DNA of 64,000 nt from Gordonia oryzae (GCF_003797185.1 NZ_RKMH01000008.1:62001-126000); one strand, 5' to 3'; counted from the first letter of the stretch, positions 35,465 to 44,667 are shown. Made by a program: numbers and translations. Notes: generated by a model not told the origin, from the sequence alone.

Positions 35465-36415
35465 GTGGCAGTGGACCTGCATCTCGCCACCTACTTCGTC
35501 GCGGTCATCGACCACGGCGGGATCACCAAGGCGGCGCATGCCCTCTACATCTCCCAGCCCTCGCTCTCCCAGGCCATCCGCACGCTCGAACGCCGTCTCG
35601 GTGTCACCCTGTTCGACCGCAGTGGTCGACGACTCGCACTCACCGACGCAGGCCGGCGCGTCGAGGTCGCCGCACGCCGCATCCTCGCCGACGTCGAACG
35701 CGCGAAACTGAAGGTGGCCGCCGTCCGCGAACTGCGCTCGGGACGCGTCGACATCGTCACCGATGCCGCCTTCGCCATCGACCCGCTGGTCACGATGGTG
35801 CGGGCGTTCCGGGAGCGGCACGACGCCGTGGTCGTGCGCGTCCACGCCGCAGACGGCCCGTCCGGGGTGCTGGCCGCGTTGCGGCGCGGTGACGCCGAAA
35901 TCGGGGTGATCGATTCCGGTGCCGACCACGCGTCTCTCGTATCGATCCCCCTCGGTGCACAGGAACTCGTGCTGGCCGCGTCACCGGGACTCCTCGGCGC
36001 CGGTGTGGTCACCGAGTCGGGCACGGTGCCGCGAGCGGCGGTGCGCGATCTACCGCTGCTGGTCAACCTGTCCGATCAGGCGACCGCGACCCTGCTTGCC
36101 GACGTCATCGCCGACGACGCCCGCAACGTGGTCGTCGACTGTGCCCATTCGTCGGCCATCTGGGATCTCGTCGACCGCGGCGTCGGCGTGACAGTGGTTC
36201 CGCGTCCGGTCGCCGCCGAGCAGCTCAGCGGCGCCGAGGTCGTCGGCGTGGCGCCCCCACTGCTGCGCGACTACGGACTGGTACTGCGGTCGGGGCAGCC
36301 GTCGCCGGCAGCCGTCGCCTTCGTCGCGGTGGCGCGCCGGATCAGCGGGGCGCCCGCGCCACCGGCCGACGTCGTGCCCGACGTTGCCACCATTGCCCAC
36401 GACGGAGCGTGGTGA
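35465..36415 (+). CDS. LysR-family transcriptional regulator
   Basis: A 316-residue regulator from the GTG at 35465 (a second GTG at 35471 is as good). The N-terminal winged helix-turn-helix reads YFVAVIDHGGITKAAHALY and SQPSLSQAIRTLERRLG; the C-terminal effector domain spans about 90-290. It is followed by a second LysR gene with nearly the same start (6-base gap to the ATG). No metabolic gene is divergent from it, so its target is unclear; the relics upstream may have removed the original neighbour. Confidence 0.92.
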   Translation: MAVDLHLATYFVAVIDHGGITKAAHALYISQPSLSQAIRTLERRLGVTLFDRSGRRLALTDAGRRVEVAARRILADVERAKLKVAAVRELRSGRVDIVTDAAFAIDPLVTMVRAFRERHDAVVVRVHAADGPSGVLAALRRGDAEIGVIDSGADHASLVSIPLGAQELVLAASPGLLGAGVVTESGTVPRAAVRDLPLLVNLSDQATATLLADVIADDARNVVVDCAHSSAIWDLVDRGVGVTVVPRPVAAEQLSGAEVVGVAPPLLRDYGLVLRSGQPSPAAVAFVAVARRISGAPAPPADVVPDVATIAHDGAW

Positions 36416-36420
36416 GTTCG

Positions 36421-37311
36421 ATGGAACTGCGCCAACTCGAGTACTTCCTCGCCGTCGTCGAACACGGCGGCATCGGCGGCGCCTCGGCCGCGCTGGGGGT
36501 CGCCCAACCGACTGTGTCCCAGGCACTTCGGGCGTTGGAACGAGAAGTCGGGGTGCAGTTGTTCCACCGAATCGGACGCGGCATGGTGCCGAGTGCGGCG
36601 GGACGGACACTCGTCGGATCGACCCGGCAGATCATGCGTGATGTCGCTGCCGTCGACGACGCGCTCTCCGCGGCCGGTGACGAACCGACCGGTCGCGTGG
36701 AGATTCTCGCCTCCCCGTTCATCGACGGCGGCGCGGTGATCGACCTCGTCGCCGGCTTCCGAGCCCGGCATCCGGGGGTCACCGTGCGCCTCGGCGACCT
36801 GCGGGTCGAGACACAAGCGTCGGCGATGATCGAAGAGGGTCGCTGCGAGTTCGTCATCACCCACTTGCCCACGGTCGGTGACGATCTCGACATGATCGTG
36901 CTCGGTGAACAGGAATTCTGGCTGGTCTGCCCACCCGGGACCGAGGTACCCGACGGTCCGATCCCGATCGCCGATCTCCCCCGCATTCCAATGATCTTCG
37001 TTCCGCGGGGCGGGTCGGTCGCCGAAGAGATCGAGAGCGCGATCCGCGAATCCGGTGTCCGACTGCCGATCGCCGTGCTCTCCGACCACCGGGAGCAGCG
37101 ACTTCCCATGGTGCTGGCCGGGATCGGGGCCACCCTGCTCGAACGTCGCATCGCCGAATCGGTGGCCGATCGCGCGGTGGTGCGGCCGGTGTCACCGCGG
37201 TTCGCACGGACTTTCGCGATGATCTTCGATCCGGGCGGCCTCTCGGTCGCCGGCCAGGCGTTCGCCGACGTCGCGCGGTCGATGGCCGCGCAGCGAGCGG
37301 TCCAGGAGTGA
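36421..37311 (+). CDS. LysR-family transcriptional regulator (second of tandem pair)
   Basis: The ATG at 36421 gives 296 residues starting MELRQLEYFLAVVEHGG, the standard LysR opening; in-frame GTG codons at 36409 and 36412 overlap the upstream stop. The helix-turn-helix continues AQPTVSQALRALEREVG. The effector domain contains ITHLPTVGDDLDMIVLGEQE. It is co-directional with the first LysR gene and probably shares its transcript. The two paralogues differ well beyond the DNA-binding helix, so this is an old duplication or independent pairing. Confidence 0.92.
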   Translation: MELRQLEYFLAVVEHGGIGGASAALGVAQPTVSQALRALEREVGVQLFHRIGRGMVPSAAGRTLVGSTRQIMRDVAAVDDALSAAGDEPTGRVEILASPFIDGGAVIDLVAGFRARHPGVTVRLGDLRVETQASAMIEEGRCEFVITHLPTVGDDLDMIVLGEQEFWLVCPPGTEVPDGPIPIADLPRIPMIFVPRGGSVAEEIESAIRESGVRLPIAVLSDHREQRLPMVLAGIGATLLERRIAESVADRAVVRPVSPRFARTFAMIFDPGGLSVAGQAFADVARSMAAQRAVQE

Positions 37312-37332
37312 GGTGCACGAGACGCGCACTGC

Positions 37333-37830
37333 TCAGTCGTCGAGGTCGACTGCGGCTTGCGCCTTCTCGGACTTGATCGCATGTCGCCGGGCCAGCAGGA
37401 ACGCCGCGGCGCCGCCCACGATACCGCCAACCACGGCCCCCGCGATCGTCGTGGCCTCACCGTCGGGTCCGAGCCCGAGGATCACCGCGAGTGCCATCGA
37501 CAGCGAGCAGGCCCCGGTGTACAGGCTGGTGACGATGATGCGGCGCCGGGATCCGCGGGCGTAGACCAGCGTCTGGGGATCGACGCTGCGCGCCTTGCAG
37601 AATCGCTGCCATTCCATCGCGGGCGCGATCAACGCGACCCACCACAGGACGGTCACCCAGGCGGGTACGAACCACGCCGCGACGGCACCGAGCGCCCACA
37701 GCAGCAGCGTCGAGAGGGTGTAGATGTAGGCGTAGCCCTCCAGCAGTACCGCGCGCTCACGTTCATCGCCCCACGAAGCATCGTCGGGGCCGAGCAACAG
37801 ATCGGGGAATGTGGTTCGTCCGGAACTCAT
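37333..37830 (-). CDS. Four-helix membrane protein partnered with XRE regulator
   Basis: A 165-residue protein from the ATG at 37830, one base after the XRE stop. Two membrane hairpins are evident (about residues 50-90 and 110-150), separated by a basic cytoplasmic loop ARGSRRRII. The family is not recognised with certainty; small membrane proteins of the DUF2178 type often pair with 70-residue XRE regulators in this same arrangement. Function unknown; it is presumably the main target of the regulator. Confidence 0.75.
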   Translation of the reverse strand: MSSGRTTFPDLLLGPDDASWGDERERAVLLEGYAYIYTLSTLLLWALGAVAAWFVPAWVTVLWWVALIAPAMEWQRFCKARSVDPQTLVYARGSRRRIIVTSLYTGACSLSMALAVILGLGPDGEATTIAGAVVGGIVGGAAAFLLARRHAIKSEKAQAAVDLDD

Positions 37831-37831
37831 C

Positions 37832-38050
37832 TCAGCTCTCCTCGGGCAACGGGAACAGTTCTTCGACGCCGGCACCCAGCGCCCGCGCGACCCGGATGGC
37901 CAGATAGACCGACGGTGCGTAGTCGCCGCGCTCGAGCGACACGATCGTCTGCCTGCTCACCCCGACCGCCTTCGCCAGATCGGCCTGCCGTAGGGCCGCC
38001 CGGGTCCGCGCGGCCCGGATCGGCGATGAGGCAGCGGCCGGGTCGGGCAT
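37832..38050 (-). CDS. Small XRE-family transcriptional regulator
   Basis: A 72-residue protein consisting almost only of an XRE helix-turn-helix: TRAALRQADLAKAVGVSR then QTIVSLERGDYAPSVYLA, ending IRVARALGAGVEELFPL. It resembles YgzD/YozG-type regulators. The ATG at 38050 follows a leaderless promoter built on a perfect palindrome, implying autoregulation. It is the first gene of a two-gene operon with the membrane protein. Confidence 0.9.
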   Translation of the reverse strand: MPDPAAASSPIRAARTRAALRQADLAKAVGVSRQTIVSLERGDYAPSVYLAIRVARALGAGVEELFPLPEES

Positions 38051-38093
38051 GCCACGAGTAAAGCCGCCTTGACATCAGATGTCAAGGCGGCTT
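38050..38093 (-). promoter_or_regulatory. XRE autoregulatory promoter with 33-bp perfect palindrome
   Basis: Plus-strand 38061-38093 is a perfect inverted repeat with 15-bp arms and a 3-nt centre; its core is TTGACATC / GATGTCAA. On the minus strand TTGACA serves as a -35, and 17 bases on lies TTTACT as a -10, six bases before the ATG at 38050, so the mRNA would be leaderless and the regulator would cover the -35. The same hairpin could also end the upstream thiolase transcript. Confidence 0.7.
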
Positions 38094-38107
38094 GTCACGA
38101 GCATCGA

Positions 38108-39337
38108 TTATCCGCTGACCCGTTCGAACACTGCGGCCAGCCCCTGGCCGCCGCCGATGCACATCGTCTCCAGGCCGTAGCGTGCCTCGCGCCGGTGCAG
38201 TTCCCGCGCCAGCGATGCCAGCATCCGCCCGCCGGTCGCGCCGACCGGATGCCCCAGCGAGATTCCCGATCCGTGGACGTTGGTGCGCGCGAAATCGGGA
38301 CTATCGGTGGAGAATCGGCCGAAACCCCACTCCCGGGTGACGGCGAGCGCCTGCGCGGCGAAGGCCTCGTTGAGTTCGATGACGTCGATGTCGGCGAGCG
38401 TCAATCCCGCCTTGTCGAGCGCCTTGGCGGTGGCCGGCACCGGGCCGATGCCCATGGTCGCCGGCGGCACACCGGCCAGACCCCAGGACACCAGGCGCAC
38501 CAACGGCGTCAGACCGTGCTGCGCGGCGACCTCGGCGGTGGTCACCAGACACATCGAGGCCGCGTCGTTCTGTCCGCTGGCGTTGCCGGCGGTCACCGTG
38601 GCGTCGGGGTCGGTGGCGCCCATGATGGGTCGCAGTCCGGCGAGCGACTCGCGCGAGACATCGGCGCGCGGATGCTCGTCGGTGTCGATCACCCTCTCGG
38701 ACTTACGATCTCGCACGGTGACCGGGATGATCTCTTCACCGAGGATGCCGTCCTTCTGAGCACGAACCGCGCGCATGTGTGATTCGACGGCGAGATCGTC
38801 CTGCTCCTCGCGGGAGATCCCGTACTCCTTGCGGAGGTTCTCGGCGGTTTCGATCATGCCGCCGGGTACCGGCCAGTTCTTGCCGCCGGCGGTGGAGCGG
38901 GCCCGAACCAGGCTGTCGTGCATGGTGATTCCCGTGCGCGCACCGCCCCAACGCATGTCCACCGAGTAGTAGGACGCGTTACTCATCGACTCCGTACCGC
39001 CTGCGACGACGAGATCGTTGTCGCCGCAACCCACCTGGTACGCAGCCTGGATAACCGCCTGCAACCCTGACCCGCAGCGTCTGTCGATGTGCATGCCGGG
39101 CACGGTGGTCGGCAGTCCGGCGTCGAGTGCGACGACACGGCCGATCGCCGGTGCCTCACTGTTACCGTTGCAGTGACCGAGGATCACATCGTCGACGGCG
39201 TCGTCGGAGATTGCGGTCCGCTCGAGGAGTCCGCGCAGAGCGGCCACCCCGAGGTCGACGGCGGTCAGCGATCCGAACATGCCCCCGTAGCGCCCGATCG
39301 GGGTGCGTACGGGCTCGCAGATGACGACATCACGCAT
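38108..39337 (-). CDS. Acetyl-CoA acetyltransferase (thiolase)
   Basis: A 409-residue thiolase. The acyl-accepting Cys lies in DRRCGSGLQAV (about 88), the HNEAF-type motif reads ELNEAFAAQALA, the catalytic His is in GHPVGATGGR, and the second Cys is in CIGGGQGLAAVF. It should catalyse reversible Claisen cleavage of 3-ketoacyl-CoA. Its start overlaps the acyl-CoA ligase stop by eight bases, placing it last in a four-gene minus-strand operon: thiolase 2, SDR, ligase, thiolase 1. Confidence 0.94.
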   Translation of the reverse strand: MRDVVICEPVRTPIGRYGGMFGSLTAVDLGVAALRGLLERTAISDDAVDDVILGHCNGNSEAPAIGRVVALDAGLPTTVPGMHIDRRCGSGLQAVIQAAYQVGCGDNDLVVAGGTESMSNASYYSVDMRWGGARTGITMHDSLVRARSTAGGKNWPVPGGMIETAENLRKEYGISREEQDDLAVESHMRAVRAQKDGILGEEIIPVTVRDRKSERVIDTDEHPRADVSRESLAGLRPIMGATDPDATVTAGNASGQNDAASMCLVTTAEVAAQHGLTPLVRLVSWGLAGVPPATMGIGPVPATAKALDKAGLTLADIDVIELNEAFAAQALAVTREWGFGRFSTDSPDFARTNVHGSGISLGHPVGATGGRMLASLARELHRREARYGLETMCIGGGQGLAAVFERVSG

Positions 39338-41012
39338 GAAGTCGGCCCTTTCCGGGGTACTCGGCGGCGGCGAGTTGGGCGCGCAACACCACTTTCTGGA
39401 TCTTGCCGGCGGCGGAGGTGGGGAGCTCGTCGACGACGATCACCTCGCGGATCTTCTTATAGGGCACGACCTGTTCGGCAACGAAGCCGGTTACCGCGTC
39501 GGCGTCGACGCGGTGACCGGGCCGGGCAACGACGAAGGCCACCGGCTCCTGCCCGACCGGCCCGGCCTCCCGGGCCACCACCGCGGCACCAGCGATGTCG
39601 GGGTGGGTCACCAGGATCTCCTCGAGTTCGCGCGGATACACGTTGTAGCCCTTGTAGATCAGCATGTCCTTGACACGGTCGCAGATGTAGAGGTAGCCAT
39701 CATGATCGACGTAGGCGATATCACCGGTGTCAAGCCATCCGTCGACGTACTGCTCTGCGGTGATCTCGGGGTGGTGCAGATACCCGGCGGTCACCTGCGG
39801 ACCGCGCACCCACAGTCCGCCGCGTTCGCCAGCGGCGAGTTCGGTGGTGCGATCGACGAGCGAACGGATCGACACCTCGGTGTCGAAGGTTGGTAATCCG
39901 ACACTGCCGAAGCGGTAATCACCGATGCCGTCGTCGGTGGCCACCAGCGGCGCCGACGAGACCAGACAGGTCGCCTCGGTCAGCCCGTAGCCCTCCACGA
40001 CCGCACCCGACGGAAAGGCAGCGGCGAGTCGCTCGAGCGTGACGTGATCGATCGGTGCGGCCCCCGACGACACCACCCGTACCGAGGACAGATCGCGTGT
40101 GGCAACGTCGGGATGTGCGGCCAGTGCGTGCCACATGGTCGGACTGCCGGTGATGTAGGTGGCGCGGTGTCGTTCGATGAGATCGAGCATCCGAGCCGGA
40201 TCGAACCGGCCGGCCAGCACATGGGTGGCGCCGCACATCAGCAGAAAGGACATGTTGATCAGGGCGTGAGCATGATAGAGCGGGGACACCACGATGGTGG
40301 CGGCCTGCCCGGGCACGACGCCGCGTCCGGCGGCATCGCGCGGGATGAGGCGAAACGATCCGTCCCCGTTCTGGGTCACCGCATGTCCGGCGCGCCAGGC
40401 GATCATCTGGGTGACGTTGGCGATGACGTTGCGGTGCAACACCTGCACGCCCTTGGAGACGCCGGTGGTGCCGCCGGTGAAGGCCAAGTGCGCCACATCC
40501 GCACCGTTGATCTCGACCCGTGGTGCGGGGCCTGCATCGGCGACCAGCTCGGCCAGGGTGATCAGACCCGAGGGGGCAGTGGCGGTGTCGTTTCCGGCGT
40601 CGTCGCCGACGAGGATCGCGGCCCGCAGATCGAGTCCCTCGACCGCCGACGCAAGTATCTGCGACTGCGGCGCCTCGGTGACGACCGCGACGGCGCCGAT
40701 CTCCGCGAGTTGGGACCGCAGCCCGGCAACCGGCTGCGCCGGGTTGATCAATGCCACTGTCGCTCCGGCGCGCAACGCCCCGTAGTAGGCCAGCACGAAG
40801 TCGGCGCTGTTGGTCAGGTGCAGCGCAACGACGTCGCCTTGCATCACCCCGATCGCGGCGAGCCCGGCGGCCACCGCGGCAGTGCGCACGTCGAGATCGT
40901 CAAAGGTGAGCACCCGCTCACCGTCGATGACGGCGACGCGAGAGGGATACAGCCGGGCCATTCCGGCCGGCAGTGCGTCGAGAGTAATTGCCGGATAGTT
41001 CAATTCGGTCAT
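39330..41012 (-). CDS. Acyl-CoA synthetase (AMP-forming ligase, FadD-like)
   Basis: A 560-residue ANL-superfamily enzyme. The AMP-binding P-loop reads LAFTGGTTGVSKGVQ, the A5 motif VEGYGLTEAT, the hinge region WLDTGDIAYVDHDGYLYI-CDRVKD and the C-terminal catalytic lysine in AAGKIQKVVLR. It activates a carboxylic acid (fatty, cinnamic or similar) to its CoA thioester. Substrate cannot be read from sequence. The ATG overlaps the upstream SDR stop by four bases (ATGA), and it sits between an SDR and a thiolase, consistent with a catabolic pathway. Confidence 0.93.
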   Translation of the reverse strand: MTELNYPAITLDALPAGMARLYPSRVAVIDGERVLTFDDLDVRTAAVAAGLAAIGVMQGDVVALHLTNSADFVLAYYGALRAGATVALINPAQPVAGLRSQLAEIGAVAVVTEAPQSQILASAVEGLDLRAAILVGDDAGNDTATAPSGLITLAELVADAGPAPRVEINGADVAHLAFTGGTTGVSKGVQVLHRNVIANVTQMIAWRAGHAVTQNGDGSFRLIPRDAAGRGVVPGQAATIVVSPLYHAHALINMSFLLMCGATHVLAGRFDPARMLDLIERHRATYITGSPTMWHALAAHPDVATRDLSSVRVVSSGAAPIDHVTLERLAAAFPSGAVVEGYGLTEATCLVSSAPLVATDDGIGDYRFGSVGLPTFDTEVSIRSLVDRTTELAAGERGGLWVRGPQVTAGYLHHPEITAEQYVDGWLDTGDIAYVDHDGYLYICDRVKDMLIYKGYNVYPRELEEILVTHPDIAGAAVVAREAGPVGQEPVAFVVARPGHRVDADAVTGFVAEQVVPYKKIREVIVVDELPTSAAGKIQKVVLRAQLAAAEYPGKGRLHA

Positions 41013-41773
41013 CGCGGCGCCATCCGGATGGCGCCGTCGAGGCGGACCGTCTCACCGTTGAGATACGGGTTCTCCACGATCGACACCGCCAACCGGCCGA
41101 ATTCGTCGGGCTTACCGAGCCGCGAAGGATTCGGAATACTCGCCGCGAGCGACTCGCGGACGTCGTCACGCAGCCGCGCCAGCAACGGCGTGTCCATGGT
41201 GCCGGGAGCGATGGTGTTGACGCGGATGTGTTTACTCGCCAGATCTCGGGCGGCCACCAGAGTCATCCCAACGATGCCCGCCTTGGAGGCGCTGTAATTG
41301 ATCTGGCCGATCTGGCCCTCGAAGGCGGCCACCGACGCGGTCATCACAATCACGCCCCGCTCACCGTCGATCTCGGGCAGTCGGGCCATCCGCTCGGCAC
41401 CCAGCGACAAGGCGTGGAAGGAGCCGATGAGGTTGAGCCTGATGACGAATTCGAAGTCGTCGGCCGACCCGGCGCGTCCCTGTGCGTCGAGGATGCGCAT
41501 CCGGCGCCCCGCACCGGCACAGTGCACTAGTGCGCGCAGGCCGCCGCGGTGGTCGGCCACGTCGAGCGCGGCGGCGAACTGCTCTCGGTCGGTGATGTCG
41601 GCGGGCGCGAACCTCGCTGCGGCACCGAGCTGTTCGGCCACCTCGGCACCGTCGGAGGTCGGCAAGTCGATGAGGGTCACCTGCCCGCCCGCATCGACGA
41701 TGCGCCGAGCGGTGGCCAGGCCGAGGCCGGAGGCTCCGCCGGTGATCGCGGTGGAGAGGTCTGTGAGTTCCAT
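41009..41773 (-). CDS. Short-chain dehydrogenase (3-hydroxyacyl-CoA dehydrogenase type)
   Basis: The ATG at 41773 gives 254 residues. Cofactor loop TGGASGLGLATARR, LIDLP acidic end (NAD-preferring), VHCAGAGRR, ASVAAFEGQIGQINYSASKAG with catalytic Ser, Tyr and Lys, and NTIAPGTMDTP are visible. It resembles type II 3-hydroxyacyl-CoA dehydrogenase (HSD10-like). With the flanking ligase and thiolases it would supply the oxidation step of beta-oxidation. A longer frame to 41983 runs into thiolase 2 and is rejected. Confidence 0.92.
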   Translation of the reverse strand: MELTDLSTAITGGASGLGLATARRIVDAGGQVTLIDLPTSDGAEVAEQLGAAARFAPADITDREQFAAALDVADHRGGLRALVHCAGAGRRMRILDAQGRAGSADDFEFVIRLNLIGSFHALSLGAERMARLPEIDGERGVIVMTASVAAFEGQIGQINYSASKAGIVGMTLVAARDLASKHIRVNTIAPGTMDTPLLARLRDDVRESLAASIPNPSRLGKPDEFGRLAVSIVENPYLNGETVRLDGAIRMAPR

Positions 41774-41792
41774 GCATCTGCTCCTGAGGTGG

Positions 41793-42929
41793 TCAGCCGA
41801 TGAGTTCGAAGATGGTGGCGTTGGCCATGCCACCCGCCTCGCACATCGTCTGCAGTCCGTAACGAATAGTGTTGTCGCGCATGTGATGTGCCAACCGAGT
41901 AGCGAGGATGGCACCGGAGCCGCCGAGCGGGTGCCCGACCGCGATGGCACCGCCGAGCGGATTGAGCGCCTTCTCCGCCGCACCCGTCTCGATCTGCCAC
42001 GCCAGCGGCACCGGCGCGAACGCCTCGTTTACCTCGAACGCCCCGATCTCGTTGATCGAGAGACCGGACCGGGCAAGGGCTTTGGCGGTAGCCGGGATGG
42101 GTCCGGTGAGCATCACGACGGGATCATCGCCGGCCACCACAGTGGTGTGGACGCGTACCAGCGGGGTCCAGCCGTGTGCGGCGGCCGTCTCCGACGAGCA
42201 CACCAGCAGCGCGCCTGCACCGTCGGAGATCTGAGAGGCGTTGCCGGCGTGAATGACCCCGTTCTCGTCGAACACGGTCGCGAGCTTGGCCAGTGACTCC
42301 AATGATCCACCGCGCCGGATGCCCTCGTCGCCCTCGAGGACGCCGGGCACCGGGGCGAGCTGACTATCAAAGGCCCCGGCATCGCTGGCCGCAGCCGCGA
42401 GTTCATGGGAGCGCAGCGAGTACTCGTCGAGTCGGGTGCGACTCAGATCCCAACGCCGGGCCACTATCTCGGCGCCGACGCCCTGACTGAACCGGTCGAC
42501 GCCGTAGCGGTCGAGCACGGTCGCGGGCTGATGCTCGCCGTTGGGGGCCGCGCTGCCCATCGGCACGCGGCTCATCGACTCGACCCCACCGGCGACCACG
42601 ATGTCGAGCTGACCGCTGATGACCGCGGCGGCGGCCATCGCCAGCGACTGCTGGCTCGATCCGCAGGCCCGCGTGATCGTGGTCCCCGGAACGCTTTCCG
42701 GCCAGCCGGCGGCCAGGATCGCGGTGCGCGCGATATTGCCGGCCTGTTCTGCGTGCTGGCTGACGCACCCCCACATGACGTCGTCGATGTCGGCGGGATC
42801 GATGCCGGTGCGCTCCACGAGTGCCTCGAGGACGTGGGCGGACAAGTCGGCCGGATGGATACCCGACAACGCCCCACCCCGGCGTCCGATCGGGGTGCGG
42901 ACCGCATCGACGATCACCGCGTCTGTCAT
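41793..42929 (-). CDS. Acetyl-CoA acetyltransferase (thiolase), steroid/lipid-type
   Basis: A 378-residue thiolase with ITRACGSSQQSLAMAA (nucleophilic Cys about 88), EVNEAFAPVPLAW, GHPLGGSGAIL and a C-terminal MCEAGGMANATI with the second Cys. It is the first gene of the operon; an AAAGGA ribosome site precedes the ATG at 42929. The ACGSSQQ and AFAPVP variants resemble the FadA5-like/mycobacterial subgroup. Two thiolases in one operon suggest either two cleavage steps or different chain lengths. Confidence 0.93.
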   Translation of the reverse strand: MTDAVIVDAVRTPIGRRGGALSGIHPADLSAHVLEALVERTGIDPADIDDVMWGCVSQHAEQAGNIARTAILAAGWPESVPGTTITRACGSSQQSLAMAAAAVISGQLDIVVAGGVESMSRVPMGSAAPNGEHQPATVLDRYGVDRFSQGVGAEIVARRWDLSRTRLDEYSLRSHELAAAASDAGAFDSQLAPVPGVLEGDEGIRRGGSLESLAKLATVFDENGVIHAGNASQISDGAGALLVCSSETAAAHGWTPLVRVHTTVVAGDDPVVMLTGPIPATAKALARSGLSINEIGAFEVNEAFAPVPLAWQIETGAAEKALNPLGGAIAVGHPLGGSGAILATRLAHHMRDNTIRYGLQTMCEAGGMANATIFELIG

Positions 42930-42952
42930 CAGAGTTCCTTTCTCGAAACCAC

Positions 42953-43006
42953 TACCAACTAATCGACCTCTACCTACGAATCGACCCCTACCAACGAATC
43001 GACCAT
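42953..43006. repeat. Three 18-bp tandem repeats in the upstream region of thiolase 2
   Basis: Three consecutive units of the form TACC(A/T)AC(G/T)AATCGACC(N)C occupy 42953-42970, 42971-42988 and 42989-43006, just upstream of the first gene of the operon. Confidence 0.75.
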
Positions 43007-43444
43007 GACGGGCGCTCGATCACAAGGTGATTCACGCTCATGGGGTCATAGCCGCGACCTATGTCGCGCTCTGCACACCGTCATCACCGCGAAGACCGCG
43101 ACCACGGTGGACGCGGCATCGACCCGGCCTGCACGCGGCTGGAGCCGAGCCCGACCGCCGCGCCACCGACGAATCGGCCGCCGGTACGGGGCCACGAAGG
43201 CCATTCTGGGCTCCTGTTCGGGTCGGAGATCAAGGTGGCGCCAAGGGTGTCTCAGATCGCATCCGGCCCCGAGCGCGCCGCTCGCCAGACCCGGTCGCCG
43301 ATACCCGGATCGACGATCGGCGCCCACGGAGTTTCCCATACGCGCTGTTCAGCGGCCCACAATCGTCGCCTACGGGAGTGGCATTGTCTCGTCCTATCGG
43401 AGCCTTAGCCGAAGACCCGGTTACCGGACGGTTCCGTCACGGGC
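43007..43444. other. Divergent intergenic region, no recognised gene
   Basis: About 440 bases between the divergent thiolase and acyl-CoA dehydrogenase genes. Frames are open but Arg-rich and motif-free. Promoters for both operons must lie here; I could not identify their boxes or an operator. Confidence 0.5.
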
Positions 43445-44653
43445 ATGCTGAAGACCATGGCCCGCCTTGCCCAGACCCTCGGTCTCACCGATATCCAGAC
43501 CGACTTCCTCGCCACTGTGCGGCGCTTCGTCGATACCCAGATCATCCCCAACGCGCAAGAACTCGAGCATTCCGACGCCTACCCCGACGAGATCGTCGCA
43601 GGCATGCGGGACATGGGACTGTTCGGGCTGATGATCCCGGAGGAGTACGGCGGCCTCGGCGAATCGTTGCTGACGTATGCGCTGTGCGTCGAGGAACTCG
43701 CGCGCGGCTGGATGAGTGTGTCAGGCGTGATCAACACCCATTTCATCGTCGCCTACATGCTGCGACAGCACGGAACCGAGGAGCAGAAGCAGCGGCTGCT
43801 GCCACGGATGGCGACCGGCGAGGTGCGGGGCGCCTTCTCGATGAGCGAACCCGATCTCGGCTCCGATGTCGCAGCCATCACGACGTCGGCCACACGCTCC
43901 GACGACGGCACCTACACGATCAACGGCGCGAAGATGTGGCTCACCAACGGCGCCTCGTCGACTCTGGTCGCGGCGCTCGTGCGCACCGACGAGGGAGCCG
44001 AGAAGCCGCACCACAATCTGACCACCTTCCTCATCGAGAAGCCGGCTGGTTTCGGCGAAGTGGTTGCCGGACTGACGATTCCCGGAAAAATCGACAAGAT
44101 GGGCTACAAAGGTATCGACACCACCGAGATGATCTTCGACGGTTATCGCACCGATGCCGAGCACATTCTCGGCGGCACACCAGGCCGCGGATTCGCACAG
44201 ATGATGGACGGTGTCGAGGTCGGCCGGGTCAACGTATCGGCGCGCGCCTGCGGGATCGCCCAGCGCGCCGTGGAACTGGCCATCACCTACGCCCAGCAGC
44301 GACGCACCTTTGGCAAGCCCATCGCCGAGCATCAGGCCATCGCCTTCTCGCTGGCCGAGATGGCCACCAAAACCGAAGCGGCGCACCTGATGATGGTAAA
44401 CGCAGCCCGGCTCAAGGACTCCGGCGAGCGCAACGACGTCGCGGCCGGCATGGCGAAATACCTGTGCAGCGAGTACTGCGCAGAGGTCACCCAGGCCAGT
44501 TTTCGTATCCACGGCGGCTACGGCTATTCCAAGGAATTCGAGATCGAACGGCTGATGCGGGAAGCTCCGTTCCTGCTGATCGGCGAGGGCACCAGCGAAA
44601 TCCAGAAACAGATCATCTCCAAGGGTCTGCTCCGCGAGTACCGCACCAACTAG
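43445..44653 (+). CDS. Acyl-CoA dehydrogenase
   Basis: A 402-residue FAD enzyme; the ATG at 43445 or the one at 43457 could start it. It has the family segments MIPEEYGGLGES, AFSMSEPDLGSDVAAI, NGAKMWLTNG, the QQRRTFGKPIAEHQ and FRIHGGYGYSKEFEIERL blocks. The last includes the usual region preceding the C-terminal helix. The catalytic Glu position in the IGEGTSEIQKQII segment is occupied as in short/medium-chain enzymes. It is followed 14 bases later by a second dehydrogenase. Confidence 0.93.
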   Translation: MLKTMARLAQTLGLTDIQTDFLATVRRFVDTQIIPNAQELEHSDAYPDEIVAGMRDMGLFGLMIPEEYGGLGESLLTYALCVEELARGWMSVSGVINTHFIVAYMLRQHGTEEQKQRLLPRMATGEVRGAFSMSEPDLGSDVAAITTSATRSDDGTYTINGAKMWLTNGASSTLVAALVRTDEGAEKPHHNLTTFLIEKPAGFGEVVAGLTIPGKIDKMGYKGIDTTEMIFDGYRTDAEHILGGTPGRGFAQMMDGVEVGRVNVSARACGIAQRAVELAITYAQQRRTFGKPIAEHQAIAFSLAEMATKTEAAHLMMVNAARLKDSGERNDVAAGMAKYLCSEYCAEVTQASFRIHGGYGYSKEFEIERLMREAPFLLIGEGTSEIQKQIISKGLLREYRTN

Positions 44654-44667
44654 AGAGGTCATAACCC

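Noticed and set aside
42953..43006. Three 18-bp repeats as a CRISPR array
   Set aside because: The units are contiguous without spacers, only three, and no cas gene is nearby.
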